Part shown: positions 37,875-46,907 of the stretch, one piece after another
How positions within the stretch are numbered: the first letter of the stretch is position 1
Layout: each line of letters starts with the position of its first letter
Assembly: GCF_004354015.1 (NCBI RefSeq)
Contig: NZ_SMRU01000008.1
Coordinates: forward strand, 62,001-126,000
Length of the DNA: 64,000 nucleotides
Origin: Arthrobacter terricola
GTDB lineage: Bacteria > Actinomycetota > Actinomycetes > Actinomycetales > Micrococcaceae
Direction: 5' to 3'
Translations under genes and position numbers: made by a program
Notes under the pieces: generated by a model
What the model saw: the letters and a program-made list of their open reading frames with translations, nothing else
Told to the model about the DNA's origin: nothing
The model's database searches: none

Positions 37875-40628
37875 ATGAGTGACGAAACACCTGAGGTTCC
37901 CGCTGATTCTGCCGGCCCCGTGGAGCCGATCCTTGAAGGCGACGTGCTGGTTGACCGCGTTGAACAGGTTGATCTCCAGACCGAAATGCAGCGGTCCTAC
38001 TTGGACTACGCCATGGCCGTCATCGTCGGACGCGCACTTCCGGACGTCCGGGACGGCCTGAAGCCGGTCCACCGGCGCGTGCTGTACGCGATGTTCGACG
38101 GCGGGTACCGCCCGGACCGCGCCTTCAACAAGTGCGCGCGCGTCGTGGGCGACGTCATGGGTACGTACCACCCGCACGGCGACATGGCGATCTACGATGC
38201 GCTCGTCCGCCTCATTCAGGACTGGACCATGCGCTACCCGCTGGCGCTCGGCCAAGGAAACTTCGGCTCCCCGGGTAACGACGGTGCGGCAGCACCCCGT
38301 TACACGGAAACCAAGATGGCCCAACTGGCCATGGAAATGGTCCGCGACATCGACGAGGAAACCGTCGACTTCCAGGACAACTACGACGGCAAGAACCAGG
38401 AACCCACCATCCTGCCGGCGCGTTTCCCCAACCTGCTAGTCAACGGTTCCTCGGGTATCGCCGTCGGTATGGCCACGAACATTCCGCCGCACAACCTCCG
38501 CGAGGTGGCCGACGGTGTCCAGTGGGCGTTGGACAACCCGACCGCCACGCGCGAAGAGCTCCTTGAGGCTCTCCTCCTGCGGATCAAGGGACCGGACTTC
38601 CCCACGGGAGCAACGATCCTCGGCCACAAGGGCATCGAGGACGCGTACCGCACTGGCCGCGGTTCCATCACGATGCGCGCAGTGGTCAACGTGGAAGAAC
38701 TCCAGGGCCGCACCTGCCTGGTGGTTACCGAGCTTCCGTACCAAGCCAACCCGGACAACCTGGCGATCAAGATCGCCGAACTCGTCAAGGACGGCAAGAT
38801 CCAGGGCATCGCCGACCTCCGCGACGAAACCTCGGGCCGTACCGGCCAGCGGCTCGTGATTGTCCTCAAGCGCGACGCCGTGGCCAAGGTTGTGCTGAAC
38901 AACCTGTACAAGCACACGCAGCTTCAGGAAAATTTCGCAGCCAACATGCTGGCAATCGTCGACGGCGTTCCCCGCACCTTGACTTTGGATGCGTTCATCC
39001 GCCACTGGGTAGCGCACCAGATGGACGTCATTGCGCGCCGTACGCGTTACCGCTTGCGCAAGGCCGAGGAAGAAGCGCACATCCTGCGCGCCCTCCTGAA
39101 GGCCTTGGACATGCTGGACGAAGTCATCGCCCTCATCCGTGCTTCCAACACCACCGAGGCCGCACGTGACGGCCTGATGCAATTGCTGGAGATCGACGAA
39201 CTCCAGGCCCGGGCCATCCTCGACATGCAGCTCCGCCGCTTGGCCGCGTTGGAACGGCAGAAGATCCAGGACCGGCACGCCGAGTTGGAAGCCATGATTG
39301 CCGAATACAACGCGATCCTGGCCTCCGAACAGCGCCAGCGGGAAATCATCAGCCAGGAACTGGCTGAAATTGTCGCCAAGCACGGCGACGACCGGCGTAC
39401 CCACATCCTGATGGGCTTCGACGGCGATATGTCCGTCGAGGACCTCATTCCTGAAGAAGAAGTGGTGGTCACGATCACCCGCGGCGGGTACGTCAAGCGC
39501 ACCCGCAGCGACAACTACCGTTCGCAGCAGCGTGGCGGCAAGGGCGTCAAGGGCGCGCAACTGCGTGGCGACGACGTCGTGGAGCACTTCTTCGTCACCA
39601 CCACCCACCATTGGCTGCTGTTCTTCACCAACCTTGGCCGCGTGTACCGGGCGAAGGCGTACGAACTCACCGAAGCCGGCCGTGACGCGAAGGGCCAGCA
39701 CGTCGCGAACCTGCTGGCGTTCCAACCCGACGAGCACATCGCCCAGGTCCTTGACCTGCGTGACTACGAGCAAGCTCCGTACTTGGTGCTTGCGACGAAG
39801 AGCGGCCTGGTCAAGAAGACGCGACTGGAAGATTACGACACCAACCGCACCGCCGGCGTCATCGCGATCAACCTTCGCGACGAGGACGAGCTCGTCTCGG
39901 CCCAACTGGTGTCCGAAACAGATGATCTCCTCTTGGTGTCCCGGAAGGGCCAGTCCATCCGCTTTACCGCAACCGATGAAGCGCTCCGCCCGATGGGGCG
40001 CGCCACCTCCGGCGTGACCGGCATGAAGTTCCGTGAAGACGACGAACTCCTCGCGGCCGACGTCGTCCAGGACGGCTCCTTCGTGTTCGTGGTGACCGAA
40101 GGCGGCTACGCCAAGCGCACCGCCGTCGAGGAGTACCGGCTCCAAGGCCGCGGCGGGCTCGGCATCAAGGTAGCCAAGCTGGCCGAAGAGCGCGGTGACC
40201 TTGTTGGCGCGCTGATCGTCAACGAAGAGGACGAGGTCCTGGTGGTCATGGAGGGCGGCAAGATTGTCCGTTCCGCGGTGGCCGGTGTCCCGGCCAAGGG
40301 CCGCGACACCATGGGCGTCATTTTCGCGAAGCCGGACAAGAACGACCGGATCATCGAGGTGGCGCGCAATAGCGAACGAGGCCTCGATAACGAGGATTCC
40401 GACGGCGAACACGGCGACGGAACAGGTCACCCTTCAGGTGACGACAGCGCTGTCAATAGTGTCGAAAATCCCCTTGGAGACACGTCCGGGGCGGTCGATG
40501 ACGTAACGTTGGCTGCAAACGACGGCGCCGATGCGGCGACCGAAACGGCTGAATCGGAGTCAGCCGCGGGATCCGGCAACGGGTCCGGCGTCGAGCTTAA
40601 TGAAGACAACACCGGAGGTAACGAGTGA
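37875..40628 (+). CDS. gyrA: DNA gyrase subunit A
   Basis: A 917-residue catalytic subunit. The active tyrosine is Tyr143 in [11 protein letters not shown]. The quinolone-resistance region reads [12 protein letters not shown] (101-112), so the E. coli Ser83 position is Met104 while Asp87 is kept (Asp108). The C-terminal domain has the six-blade beta-pinwheel with the GyrA-box-like [10 protein letters not shown]. An acidic, Gly/Ser-rich tail of about 80 residues ends the protein. It starts 61 bp after gyrB. Confidence 0.98.
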   Translation: MSDETPEVPADSAGPVEPILEGDVLVDRVEQVDLQTEMQRSYLDYAMAVIVGRALPDVRDGLKPVHRRVLYAMFDGGYRPDRAFNKCARVVGDVMGTYHPHGDMAIYDALVRLIQDWTMRYPLALGQGNFGSPGNDGAAAPRYTETKMAQLAMEMVRDIDEETVDFQDNYDGKNQEPTILPARFPNLLVNGSSGIAVGMATNIPPHNLREVADGVQWALDNPTATREELLEALLLRIKGPDFPTGATILGHKGIEDAYRTGRGSITMRAVVNVEELQGRTCLVVTELPYQANPDNLAIKIAELVKDGKIQGIADLRDETSGRTGQRLVIVLKRDAVAKVVLNNLYKHTQLQENFAANMLAIVDGVPRTLTLDAFIRHWVAHQMDVIARRTRYRLRKAEEEAHILRALLKALDMLDEVIALIRASNTTEAARDGLMQLLEIDELQARAILDMQLRRLAALERQKIQDRHAELEAMIAEYNAILASEQRQREIISQELAEIVAKHGDDRRTHILMGFDGDMSVEDLIPEEEVVVTITRGGYVKRTRSDNYRSQQRGGKGVKGAQLRGDDVVEHFFVTTTHHWLLFFTNLGRVYRAKAYELTEAGRDAKGQHVANLLAFQPDEHIAQVLDLRDYEQAPYLVLATKSGLVKKTRLEDYDTNRTAGVIAINLRDEDELVSAQLVSETDDLLLVSRKGQSIRFTATDEALRPMGRATSGVTGMKFREDDELLAADVVQDGSFVFVVTEGGYAKRTAVEEYRLQGRGGLGIKVAKLAEERGDLVGALIVNEEDEVLVVMEGGKIVRSAVAGVPAKGRDTMGVIFAKPDKNDRIIEVARNSERGLDNEDSDGEHGDGTGHPSGDDSAVNSVENPLGDTSGAVDDVTLAANDGADAATETAESESAAGSGNGSGVELNEDNTGGNE

Positions 40629-41311
40629 GCAATTCGGACTCATATCCCAAGCCGAGCACGGGCGTCCCCGGAGGACTCCGGCAGCCTTCGGCCAGCCCGC
40701 GGGTAGGTGCGCCTGCTCGTCCGCAACAGCGGCCCGCAGGGTCCACGCCTGGAGCAACCGGAGCCGGTGGTGACCGGACTCCCGGACAGCGTCCCGCGGT
40801 TCCCGGTCAGCGCCCGGCCGCCCCGGGTGCCCAGCGTCCGGTCCAGGGTCAGCAGCGGCCCGTAGCGGCAGGACAACGCCCGATGCAGGGCCAGCAACGT
40901 CCCGCTCCCGGAACGCCCGGGCTCGTGAAGCCGGCGCCGAAGGCGAAAGTCCGCCGTGCCCGTCTCCTGGTCAGCAAGGTTGATCCTTGGTCGGTGTTGA
41001 AGATGGCGTTCCTGCTGTCAGTTGCCTTGGGCATCGTGACCGTGATCGCCGCGATTGTTCTTTGGACCGTCCTGGACCTCACCGGCATCTTCAACCAGGT
41101 GGACTCCCTCCTGGGCACCTTGGCCGGCTCGGAAAGCGGCGGCTTCGAGCTCAAGAAGGTTGCTTCCTTGGGCCAGGTGGCATCATTCGCCACCATCATC
41201 GCGGTGGTGAACGTGGTGCTGTTGACCGCACTCTCCATGCTGAGCGCCGTGCTCTATAACATTTCGGCAACGCTCGTTGGCGGCATCGGAGTGACCCTCA
41301 CCGACGACTAG
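40625..41311 (+). CDS. DUF3566-type membrane protein downstream of gyrA
   Basis: A 228-residue protein whose GTG overlaps the gyrA stop by 4 bp. The first ~110 residues are a Pro/Gln/Arg/Gly-rich tail with repeated PGQRPA and QGQQRP units. The conserved domain begins at [20 protein letters not shown] and has two TM helices near 125-150 and 190-215, as in the DUF3566 family. It sits after gyrA in many actinobacteria, but its function is not established. Gyrase coupling suggests only shared expression. Confidence 0.88.
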   Translation: MSNSDSYPKPSTGVPGGLRQPSASPRVGAPARPQQRPAGSTPGATGAGGDRTPGQRPAVPGQRPAAPGAQRPVQGQQRPVAAGQRPMQGQQRPAPGTPGLVKPAPKAKVRRARLLVSKVDPWSVLKMAFLLSVALGIVTVIAAIVLWTVLDLTGIFNQVDSLLGTLAGSESGGFELKKVASLGQVASFATIIAVVNVVLLTALSMLSAVLYNISATLVGGIGVTLTDD

Positions 41312-41369
41312 CCCAAAAGGCCGAAAATCGGGGCAAACTGCTGGGAAACAAAGGCCGAAATACCTCGAT

Positions 41370-41399
41370 TTGAGATCGGGCCGGGATGTGCTGTAGAGT
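41370..41399 (+). promoter_or_regulatory. Promoter of tRNA-Ile
   Basis: TTGAGA (41370-41375) and TAGAGT (41394-41399) are separated by 18 bases, placing a start about 20 bp before the tRNA. Confidence 0.6.
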
Positions 41400-41424
41400 C
41401 ATGTCTCGGCCCGAAGAGGTATCG

Positions 41425-41498
41425 GGGCGTATAGCTCAGGCGGTTAGAGCGCTTCGCTGATAACGAAGAGGTCCCAGGTTCAAGTCCTGGTACGCCCA
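41425..41498 (+). tRNA. tRNA-Ile (GAT anticodon)
   Basis: A complete 74-base cloverleaf with acceptor GGGCGTA/TACGCCC, anticodon loop CTGATAA with GAT at 41459-41461, and T-arm CCAGG-TTCAAGT-CCTGG. The 3' CCA is not encoded. The tRNA-Ile/tRNA-Ala pair after gyrA is common in actinobacteria. Confidence 0.97.
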
Positions 41499-41555
41499 CG
41501 GAACCTGCACAGGTTTTGCTCAAGATTCAGGTAACTGAATCGGAACGGGGTGCAT

Positions 41556-41672
41556 GTGAAGAAGTTGCTCGTAGTCGCAGCGGCAGTCGCAGGCGTCCTG
41601 CTCTACAAAAAGGTGCAGGAATCCGAAGCCCGGAAAACAGTCTGGAGCAAAGCAACCGATACGGTTGACTAG
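41556..41672 (+). CDS. DLW-39-type single-TM microprotein
   Basis: A 38-residue peptide from the GTG at 41556: MKKLLVVAAAVAGVLLYKKV followed by a charged segment and KTVWSKATDTVD. One N-terminal hydrophobic helix (3-17) has basic flanks. Size, helix, W-S-K-ATD ending and location between the tRNAs after gyrA match actinobacterial DLW-39 family proteins, although the DLW triplet itself reads TVW here. Function is unknown. Confidence 0.8.
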   Translation: MKKLLVVAAAVAGVLLYKKVQESEARKTVWSKATDTVD

Positions 41673-41743
41673 CTAAGGCGCCCGGTCCGGAGATGGTAAA
41701 ACCATCAACGGAACTGGGGTAGTATGGATGGGTTGCTTCTTAT

Positions 41744-41816
41744 GGGGGCATGGCGCAATTGGTAGCGCACCTGCTTTGCAAGCAGGGGGTTCGGGGTTCG
41801 AGTCCCCGTGCCTCCA
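41744..41816 (+). tRNA. tRNA-Ala (TGC anticodon)
   Basis: A 73-base cloverleaf with acceptor GGGGGCA/TGCCTCC, anticodon stem CCTGC/GCAGG around TTTGCAA (TGC at 41777-41779) and T-arm CGGGG-TTCGAGT-CCCCG. The 3' CCA is encoded at 41817-41819, unlike the neighbouring tRNA-Ile. TAGTAT at 41720 may be its -10. Confidence 0.97.
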
Positions 41817-41825
41817 CCATAAGGG

Positions 41826-41860
41826 AGAGTCCCGGTCAGTAATGATCGGGACTCTTTGCG
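41826..41860 (+). terminator. Terminator of tRNA-Ala
   Basis: A 12-bp stem (AGAGTCCCGGTC with GATCGGGACTCT) around a 6-base loop is followed by TTTGCGTT. Confidence 0.72.
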
Positions 41861-41886
41861 TTAAGTCACGTGGCTAAGGTTGGAAT

Positions 41887-42801
41887 GTGAACTTCATTGT
41901 TGCTGCTTTGGGCGTGCTCGGCGTCGCATCATCCGGACCCCTCATCGCAGCAACGCTGGGCGCAACGTCCGTCACGGCGCTTGCCATCGCCTTTTGGCGC
42001 AACGCCATCGCCGCCGTCGTCATGGCATCGCCGGTCCTCATCCGGGAACCGCGGCAGTTTCGCAAAATCACCCGTTACGAGTTCACGTGGTCGGCCGTTG
42101 CGGCCGTAGCGCTGGCCTTTCACTTCGCTTGCTTCATCACTGCGCTGAGCCTGACCTCCGTGGCGGCCGCTACCGCGTTGGTGTGCCTGCAATCGGCATG
42201 GATTGCCGTGTTCCAGCTTTTCCGCGGGACGAAACACCGCTGGCCCGTCTTGTTGGGCCTGGGCATCGCGCTGGGCGGCGTAGCGGCCATTACGGGCTTC
42301 GACATGGGAACTTCTCCCACAGCCCTGCTTGGCGACATCCTTGCCATCGCCGGCGGTGCGTTGGCCGGCCTCTACACCATGGCCGGAGGCAAGGCCCGCC
42401 AGAGCATGGGCGTCGGCACGTACACCACGATTTGCTACGGGATTTGCGCCGCCATTGTTGCCGTTTTGGCCCTTGCTGGCGGCCAGCCGCTCACAGGGTT
42501 CGACGCCGGAGGCTGGCTTGGGATCGCGGCCATCACCGTATGCGCGCAACTCGTGGGGCATACGGCCTTCAACCATTTGCTGGCCACCATGAGTCCCTTG
42601 CTTGTTTCGATGATCATCCTGCTCGAGATTCCAGGTGCCGCCCTTCTTGCCGGCGTGTTCCTCCACCAGACGCTGCCTGCCGGGACGTACGTGGGCCTTG
42701 CGCTCATCCTGGGCGGGCTCGCCGTCGTCGTCATTGGCCAGCGGCGCGGCAAGGCCGCCGGGAGCGGCGAGGGTTCGATCGCCGAGTTGGGAACCGACTG
42801 A
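41887..42801 (+). CDS. EamA/DMT family transporter
   Basis: A 304-residue protein with ten predicted helices in two five-helix halves, the EamA drug/metabolite transporter layout. Recognisable parts are AFWRNAIAAVVMA near the first helices and ALLAGVFLHQTLPAGTYVGL near the end of the second half, the usual EamA position before the last helices. It starts with GTG at 41887. Substrate is unknown; relatives export amino acids, metabolites or toxic compounds. It is convergent with the next gene. Confidence 0.9.
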   Translation: MNFIVAALGVLGVASSGPLIAATLGATSVTALAIAFWRNAIAAVVMASPVLIREPRQFRKITRYEFTWSAVAAVALAFHFACFITALSLTSVAAATALVCLQSAWIAVFQLFRGTKHRWPVLLGLGIALGGVAAITGFDMGTSPTALLGDILAIAGGALAGLYTMAGGKARQSMGVGTYTTICYGICAAIVAVLALAGGQPLTGFDAGGWLGIAAITVCAQLVGHTAFNHLLATMSPLLVSMIILLEIPGAALLAGVFLHQTLPAGTYVGLALILGGLAVVVIGQRRGKAAGSGEGSIAELGTD

Positions 42802-42822
42802 CGACTACTAAGCCCAGGGGGC

Positions 42823-43722
42823 CTACTGGCCGCCGCGGCGGGCGCCTTGGCTCGAGTTGGCCGTATGGAACGCCCTGAGCAGCTTGGCCGGGAAGTAGAC
42901 CGAGAAGAACACCACCATGGGGGCCTTCAATGCCATCTTCTTGACGTTGTGCGCTTTGTAGGTCCGATCGAACCGGGTGACGTAGTAGCGGTAGTCCCGC
43001 GGCGAGTCTTCAAGGCGGCGGGCCGACATCCCTGAAACCATTTGCGGCCAGTACTGGACCCTGAGGTCGTGGTCCGCGAGGTGCAGGGACAAATCGATGT
43101 CCTCGTGCATCTCATCCTTTTCGTCCAAGCACGCCTCGTCGCGGATGGTTTCCCAAGCAGAGCGTCGAAGCGCCATGTTGGAGCCGAACAGGAAATGGTA
43201 CTGGTGCTTCGCCAGGCGAAGCATCAGTTGCCGCATCTTGTCGTCGGCTTTGAGGCCGAATCGACGCATAGGCATGTCGTAATAGACCACCGGGCCTGTC
43301 GCGGCCTGCACGGAGGGGTCAGAGAACGCCTTCTGGACCTGCTCAACCCAGTCCGGCTCAAGGACGGAATCGGCGTCGATACGGCCCAAGACCTCTGAGG
43401 TGGCGCTGTTGAGGCCGAAGTTCCTTGTGGGGATGAGTCCCTGCGCCAAATCCTGCTTGAGCAGGATGATGGGGCTCTCCGGATACTCCAACTGCATCTG
43501 CTGGACGATCTGTGCAGTGTGGTCAGTGGACATGTTGTCCACGACGATGATTTCGTCCGCAGGTACCGATTGGTAGATGGCAGCGATGAGGCACTGCCGC
43601 ATGACGCTTTCCTCGTTGAACGCCGGGATGACGATCGAAACGCTCGGCTTCAGGGGTGCGACAGTTGCGCTGGCAACATCTACGGAAGATCTATCGGCTA
43701 GCATCACGGACAAATCTAGCAT
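42823..43722 (-). CDS. Family 2 glycosyltransferase
   Basis: A 299-residue GT-A enzyme from the ATG at 43722. Motifs are SIVIPAFNEESVM, the VVDNMSTDHT nucleotide pocket, the metal-binding GRIDADSV and the acceptor-side DEKDEMHEDIDLSLHL. One C-terminal hydrophobic stretch (KAPMVVFFSVYFPAKLL) may anchor it. It probably transfers an activated sugar to a lipid or wall polymer. Alternative starts are at 43770 and 43704; GGGGGAC upstream favours 43722. A 3' overlap with the EamA gene is avoided by 21 bp. Confidence 0.88.
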   Translation of the reverse strand: MLDLSVMLADRSSVDVASATVAPLKPSVSIVIPAFNEESVMRQCLIAAIYQSVPADEIIVVDNMSTDHTAQIVQQMQLEYPESPIILLKQDLAQGLIPTRNFGLNSATSEVLGRIDADSVLEPDWVEQVQKAFSDPSVQAATGPVVYYDMPMRRFGLKADDKMRQLMLRLAKHQYHFLFGSNMALRRSAWETIRDEACLDEKDEMHEDIDLSLHLADHDLRVQYWPQMVSGMSARRLEDSPRDYRYYVTRFDRTYKAHNVKKMALKAPMVVFFSVYFPAKLLRAFHTANSSQGARRGGQ

Positions 43723-43765
43723 CCGGCTTGTGTCCCCCGAGGAAGCCGCCGGTGACGCGCGGCCA

Positions 43766-43803
43766 AACAATTGAAGGGATCCCGGCGAACCGGAATCCCT
43801 TCA
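43766..43803 (-). terminator. Terminator of the 11-residue-repeat protein gene
   Basis: GAAGGGAT and ATCCCTTC-type arms (43773-43803, imperfect 13-bp stem) are followed on the minus strand by AATTGTTT. Confidence 0.58.
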
Positions 43804-43832
43804 AAATTGCTTCAACGACTTTCGCCGAGGTC

Positions 43833-44798
43833 CTAGCCCTGCGGGGTTTCGTCCTTCGGAGCGTCGTTGTGGTTTTCGTCCTTGTGCAGGCTCGCGGCGA
43901 TGTTCTTCACGGCCGTCTTGGCGTCCGTGGCTACTTTGGCCGCCGATTCGCCGGCGTCCTCGGCTACGTGCTTCGCCTTGTCAGCTACATCCTGCGCCGC
44001 GTCCGCTACCTTCACGGCGACGTCGTCGGCTTTGTCGGCAACAACCTCGGCGGTTTCCTTCACGGCTGCAGCGGCCTTTTGCGCGCCTTCAGCAGCCGTC
44101 GACGGCGTGACGGGAGACGGGGTCTTCCAAGGATCCTCCACCGGGCGGCTGGCTTTCCACGCCGCAATTCCTGCGGCAGTTGCCGCTGCGATAACCGTGA
44201 AGATCAGCAAGCCGCGCTTCTTCGGCTTTTGCGGCTTGGAGAGTTCCTTCGAGACGGCCTTGGTGGCTTCGCTGGCCGCGGCTTTCAGTTGCGCGCCCGT
44301 TGCTTGTGCTTGCTCCTGCACGGTGTGCACTACTCCCGAGTCCACCAGTTTCTGCGCAACCGCATCAACCTGGGCAGGTGCGTTTTCGAGAGCGTGGTGG
44401 ACCGCGACGGACGCTTGACCGAGTTGCTCGGAAAGTTTCGGAAGATATTCCTCAACTACTTTGTCCCGGGCGTGTCCCAGCGCCGGCGTTGCTTTGTTGA
44501 GCGCTTCCTGGATCCTGGGCGAGGCGTCTTCGACGGCGTCGTGGATCTTCGGTGCGAGGTTCGCGATCCCTTCCTGGAGCCGCGGAGTCACGGTGGCGAC
44601 GCCGTCGGCAAGGTTGGAGGCAGCCGACTTCAGGCCTTCCTGGAGCTTCGGCGAAGCGGTATCGATGCCGTGCTGGATTCGGGGAACAGCCCAGCTCACT
44701 GCTGCTTCGACTCGCGGCGTCGCCCAGTCTTTGGCATTCTCGACACCGTTCACTACGGTGTGTTCAAGTTCGCGGGCAATCCGGTCCGTTTTCTTCAC
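43833..44798 (-). CDS. Amphipathic 11-residue-repeat membrane protein (apolipoprotein/LEA-like)
   Basis: A 321-residue protein with GTG start and GGGAGG five bases upstream. Residues ~27-115 form eight consecutive 11-residue units such as AVPRIQHGIDT, ASPKLQEGLKS, VTPRLQEGIAN and ASPRIQEALNK, with Pro at position 3, a basic residue at 4 and hydrophobics at 5 and 9. One TM helix (LLIFTVIAAATAAGIAAW) lies near 202-219. The C-terminal third is an Ala/Lys/Asp-rich helix (VADKADDVAVKVADAAQDV) of LEA type. It may bind lipid surfaces or organise the envelope. The family name is not known to me; function is inferred only from repeat chemistry. Confidence 0.75.
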   Translation of the reverse strand: MKKTDRIARELEHTVVNGVENAKDWATPRVEAAVSWAVPRIQHGIDTASPKLQEGLKSAASNLADGVATVTPRLQEGIANLAPKIHDAVEDASPRIQEALNKATPALGHARDKVVEEYLPKLSEQLGQASVAVHHALENAPAQVDAVAQKLVDSGVVHTVQEQAQATGAQLKAAASEATKAVSKELSKPQKPKKRGLLIFTVIAAATAAGIAAWKASRPVEDPWKTPSPVTPSTAAEGAQKAAAAVKETAEVVADKADDVAVKVADAAQDVADKAKHVAEDAGESAAKVATDAKTAVKNIAASLHKDENHNDAPKDETPQG

Positions 44799-44951
44799 AA
44801 CTACCTCCCGATAAACATGCTCGTTTGTTGTTAGCCTACGTCGCTTGACCGGCACCGGCTATTCATCCAGGGGATTCGGGGAAGATTTCACCCATCGCGG
44901 AACCGCTGTTCCGGCCGCTTTCCGGCTGGCCGTGCATGAAACAATGGCGCT

Positions 44952-45494
44952 ATGACCAATGCAACCGCAAAAGCAACTTTCCACACGAGCCTCGGCGACA
45001 TCGTGGTTAACCTGTTCGGTAACCACGCGCCCAAGACGGTCGCTAACTTCGTTGGCCTGGCCACGGGCGAAAAGTCCTGGACCCACCCGGAAACCGGCGA
45101 AGACAAGACCGGAACCCCGCTGTACAACGGGACCATCTTCCACCGCATCATCAAGGACTTCATGATCCAGGGCGGCGATCCCCTCGGCCGCGGCATCGGC
45201 GGCCCGGGCTACAAGTTCGACGACGAGATCCACCCGGAACTGAACTTCAACGCCCCGTACAAGCTGGCCATGGCCAACGCCGGCATCCAGATGGGCAAGG
45301 GAACCAACGGTTCACAATTCTTCATCACCACGGTCAACACCGATTGGCTGTACGGCAAGCACTCCATCTTCGGCGAGGTTGCTGACGAAGAGTCGAAGAA
45401 GGTTGTTGACGCCATCGAGGCGGTTCGCACCGGCATGGGCGACCGTCCCGTCGAGGACGTCGTCATCAACAGCATCGACGTCGTCCAGCTCTGA
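44952..45494 (+). CDS. ppiA: Cyclophilin-type peptidyl-prolyl cis-trans isomerase
   Basis: A 180-residue cytoplasmic cyclophilin with no signal peptide. Active-site segments are FHRIIKDFMIQGGDP (catalytic Arg), GSQFFITT and WLYGKHSIFGEV. The insert HPETGEDKTGTPLYNGT is typical of actinobacterial PpiA. It lies downstream of the origin and before the rhomboid gene, as in Mycobacterium. Confidence 0.95.
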   Translation: MTNATAKATFHTSLGDIVVNLFGNHAPKTVANFVGLATGEKSWTHPETGEDKTGTPLYNGTIFHRIIKDFMIQGGDPLGRGIGGPGYKFDDEIHPELNFNAPYKLAMANAGIQMGKGTNGSQFFITTVNTDWLYGKHSIFGEVADEESKKVVDAIEAVRTGMGDRPVEDVVINSIDVVQL

Positions 45495-45513
45495 TTCCTT
45501 ATAACGGGCAGCA

Positions 45514-46377
45514 ATGAGCTACGGAATCCCGGCGGTAGAGCCGTCTGCAGGTGTCCCGGTGTGCCCCAGGCACCCGGACAGGCCTTCCTATGTGCGGTGC
45601 CAGCGCTGCGGGCGTCCGGCATGCCCGGAGTGCCAGCGGGCGGCCGCCGTCGGGTTCCAATGCATTGATTGCGTCAACGAACTGAAGCGTTCGACGCCGA
45701 CGCCGCGTTCCGCCTATGGCGGCACCTTGCGGTCCGGTCGCCCTGTGGCGACGTACCTCATCATCGGACTCTGCGTCCTGGTCTACGCCCTGCAGTGGCT
45801 GATCCCCGGCGGAGTGGTGGAAAGCCAGCTCGCGTTTGCGTCAGTGTTCATGGAGCCACAGGATTTCGAGCCTTGGCGGATGCTGACCTCCGCCTTTGTG
45901 CATTCACAGGGCTTCATCCTGCACATTGGCCTGAACATGTACATGCTGTGGATTTTCGGCCAGGTTCTTGAACCCGTCCTGGGCCGCATCCGCTTCCTGG
46001 CCGTTTACTTGCTGTCCGCCATTGGCGGATCGGTGGGATTCCTGCTCCTGACACCCTTCTCGCCGCCGGTATTCGTTGAAGGTGCCTCCGGCGCGATCTT
46101 CGGCCTCTTCGGCGCCTTGCTGGTGATCCAGGCCCGCCGTGGTGGGGACACGCGGCAACTGTGGATCCTCATTGTCATCAACGGCGTCATCGGCTTCGTC
46201 ATCCCGGGCATCGCGTGGCAGGCACACTTGGGTGGCCTGGTGACGGGAGCCCTTTCGGGGGCAGTCATGGCCCTCACTCCGCGTGGTCCCCGGCAAGCCG
46301 TGCTCCAGACGGCCGGCATGGTCATCGTCGCCGTGCTTTTAGTTGCGGTAACTGCCCTGCGGATAACCGCTAGCTAG
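45514..46377 (+). CDS. Rhomboid family intramembrane serine protease with zinc-binding N-terminus
   Basis: A 287-residue protein. Residues 17-53 hold CPRHPDRP, CQRCGRPACPEC and CIDC, eight potential zinc ligands (Cys17, His20, Cys29, Cys32, Cys37, Cys40, Cys50, Cys53) in a B-box-like finger. The rhomboid domain follows, with Asn141 in GLNMYMLW, catalytic Ser192 in GASGAIFG and His238 in WQAHLGG, so the catalytic dyad is complete. It cleaves TM segments; the zinc finger is probably cytosolic and regulatory. It starts 19 bp after ppiA and ends at a strong terminator. Confidence 0.93.
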   Translation: MSYGIPAVEPSAGVPVCPRHPDRPSYVRCQRCGRPACPECQRAAAVGFQCIDCVNELKRSTPTPRSAYGGTLRSGRPVATYLIIGLCVLVYALQWLIPGGVVESQLAFASVFMEPQDFEPWRMLTSAFVHSQGFILHIGLNMYMLWIFGQVLEPVLGRIRFLAVYLLSAIGGSVGFLLLTPFSPPVFVEGASGAIFGLFGALLVIQARRGGDTRQLWILIVINGVIGFVIPGIAWQAHLGGLVTGALSGAVMALTPRGPRQAVLQTAGMVIVAVLLVAVTALRITAS

Positions 46378-46408
46378 CTCCCCGTGGCCCCATCAGGGCC
46401 AGTCCCTT

Positions 46409-46439
46409 GCGCCCGCTGTCTGCAGCGGGCGCATTTTTT
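46409..46439 (+). terminator. Terminator of ppiA-rhomboid
   Basis: The 10-bp stem GCGCCCGCTG/CAGCGGGCGC with a 4-base loop is followed by ATTTTTTC. Confidence 0.92.
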
Positions 46440-46519
46440 CTCCCCGCATTTCGCGCTGGACATGCTCCGCTGCCCGCACGCGGGCCCTGCATCCCGTCTG
46501 CCAAGGCCTTTTCCAAGTG

Positions 46520-46905
46520 TTTTCCACAACTGTTATCCACAGTGTGAGTAACTTACAGGCATGTAGTTCATGCCTAGGATCCGGTTTTCGCCCGGAATTT
46601 CAGGACTTTGGGTCCTTCTGTGGATTAACGTCCACACCTGTGGATAACTTTTGCTCACACGCCTGTTGGTAAGTGGATAAGGCGTCACATTTTCGGTGCT
46701 GTGTGGATAACTTCGGCATCAGCTGCGGCTGAACTGCTATATCAACAGAGTTATCAACACTGTTAATAACTCACATGTGTGTAGTTCCCGTCTACCGATC
46801 CCCGTCCAGGGCCCGCCGTTCCGCCGGAGTACCGACGATTGACCACACCTTTTCCCCAACTGTGGATAACTTGTGGGTAGGCGCCTGTTGTTAAGTGTGT
46901 AACTG
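46520..46905. other. DnaA-box cluster C: duplicated ~150 bp module downstream of the orphan rodA
   Basis: Boxes: TTTTCCACA (46520), TTATCCACA (46533), TGTGGATTA (46619), TGTGGATAA (46639, 46702, 46861), AGTGGATAA (46672) and TTATCAACA (46751). The stretch splits into two diverged copies, about 46531-46680 and 46749-46905. Both run TTATC-ACA, TGTAGTTC, GATCC, then TGTGGATAACTT and GCCTGTTG-TAAGTG, with similar internal distances. No gene lies in the 530 bp between the rhomboid and rodA genes. Confidence 0.72.
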
Positions 46906-46907
46906 GC

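Noticed and set aside
38436..40430. 664-codon open frame antisense to gyrA
   Set aside because: A shadow of a high-GC gene; no domain or ribosome site supports it.
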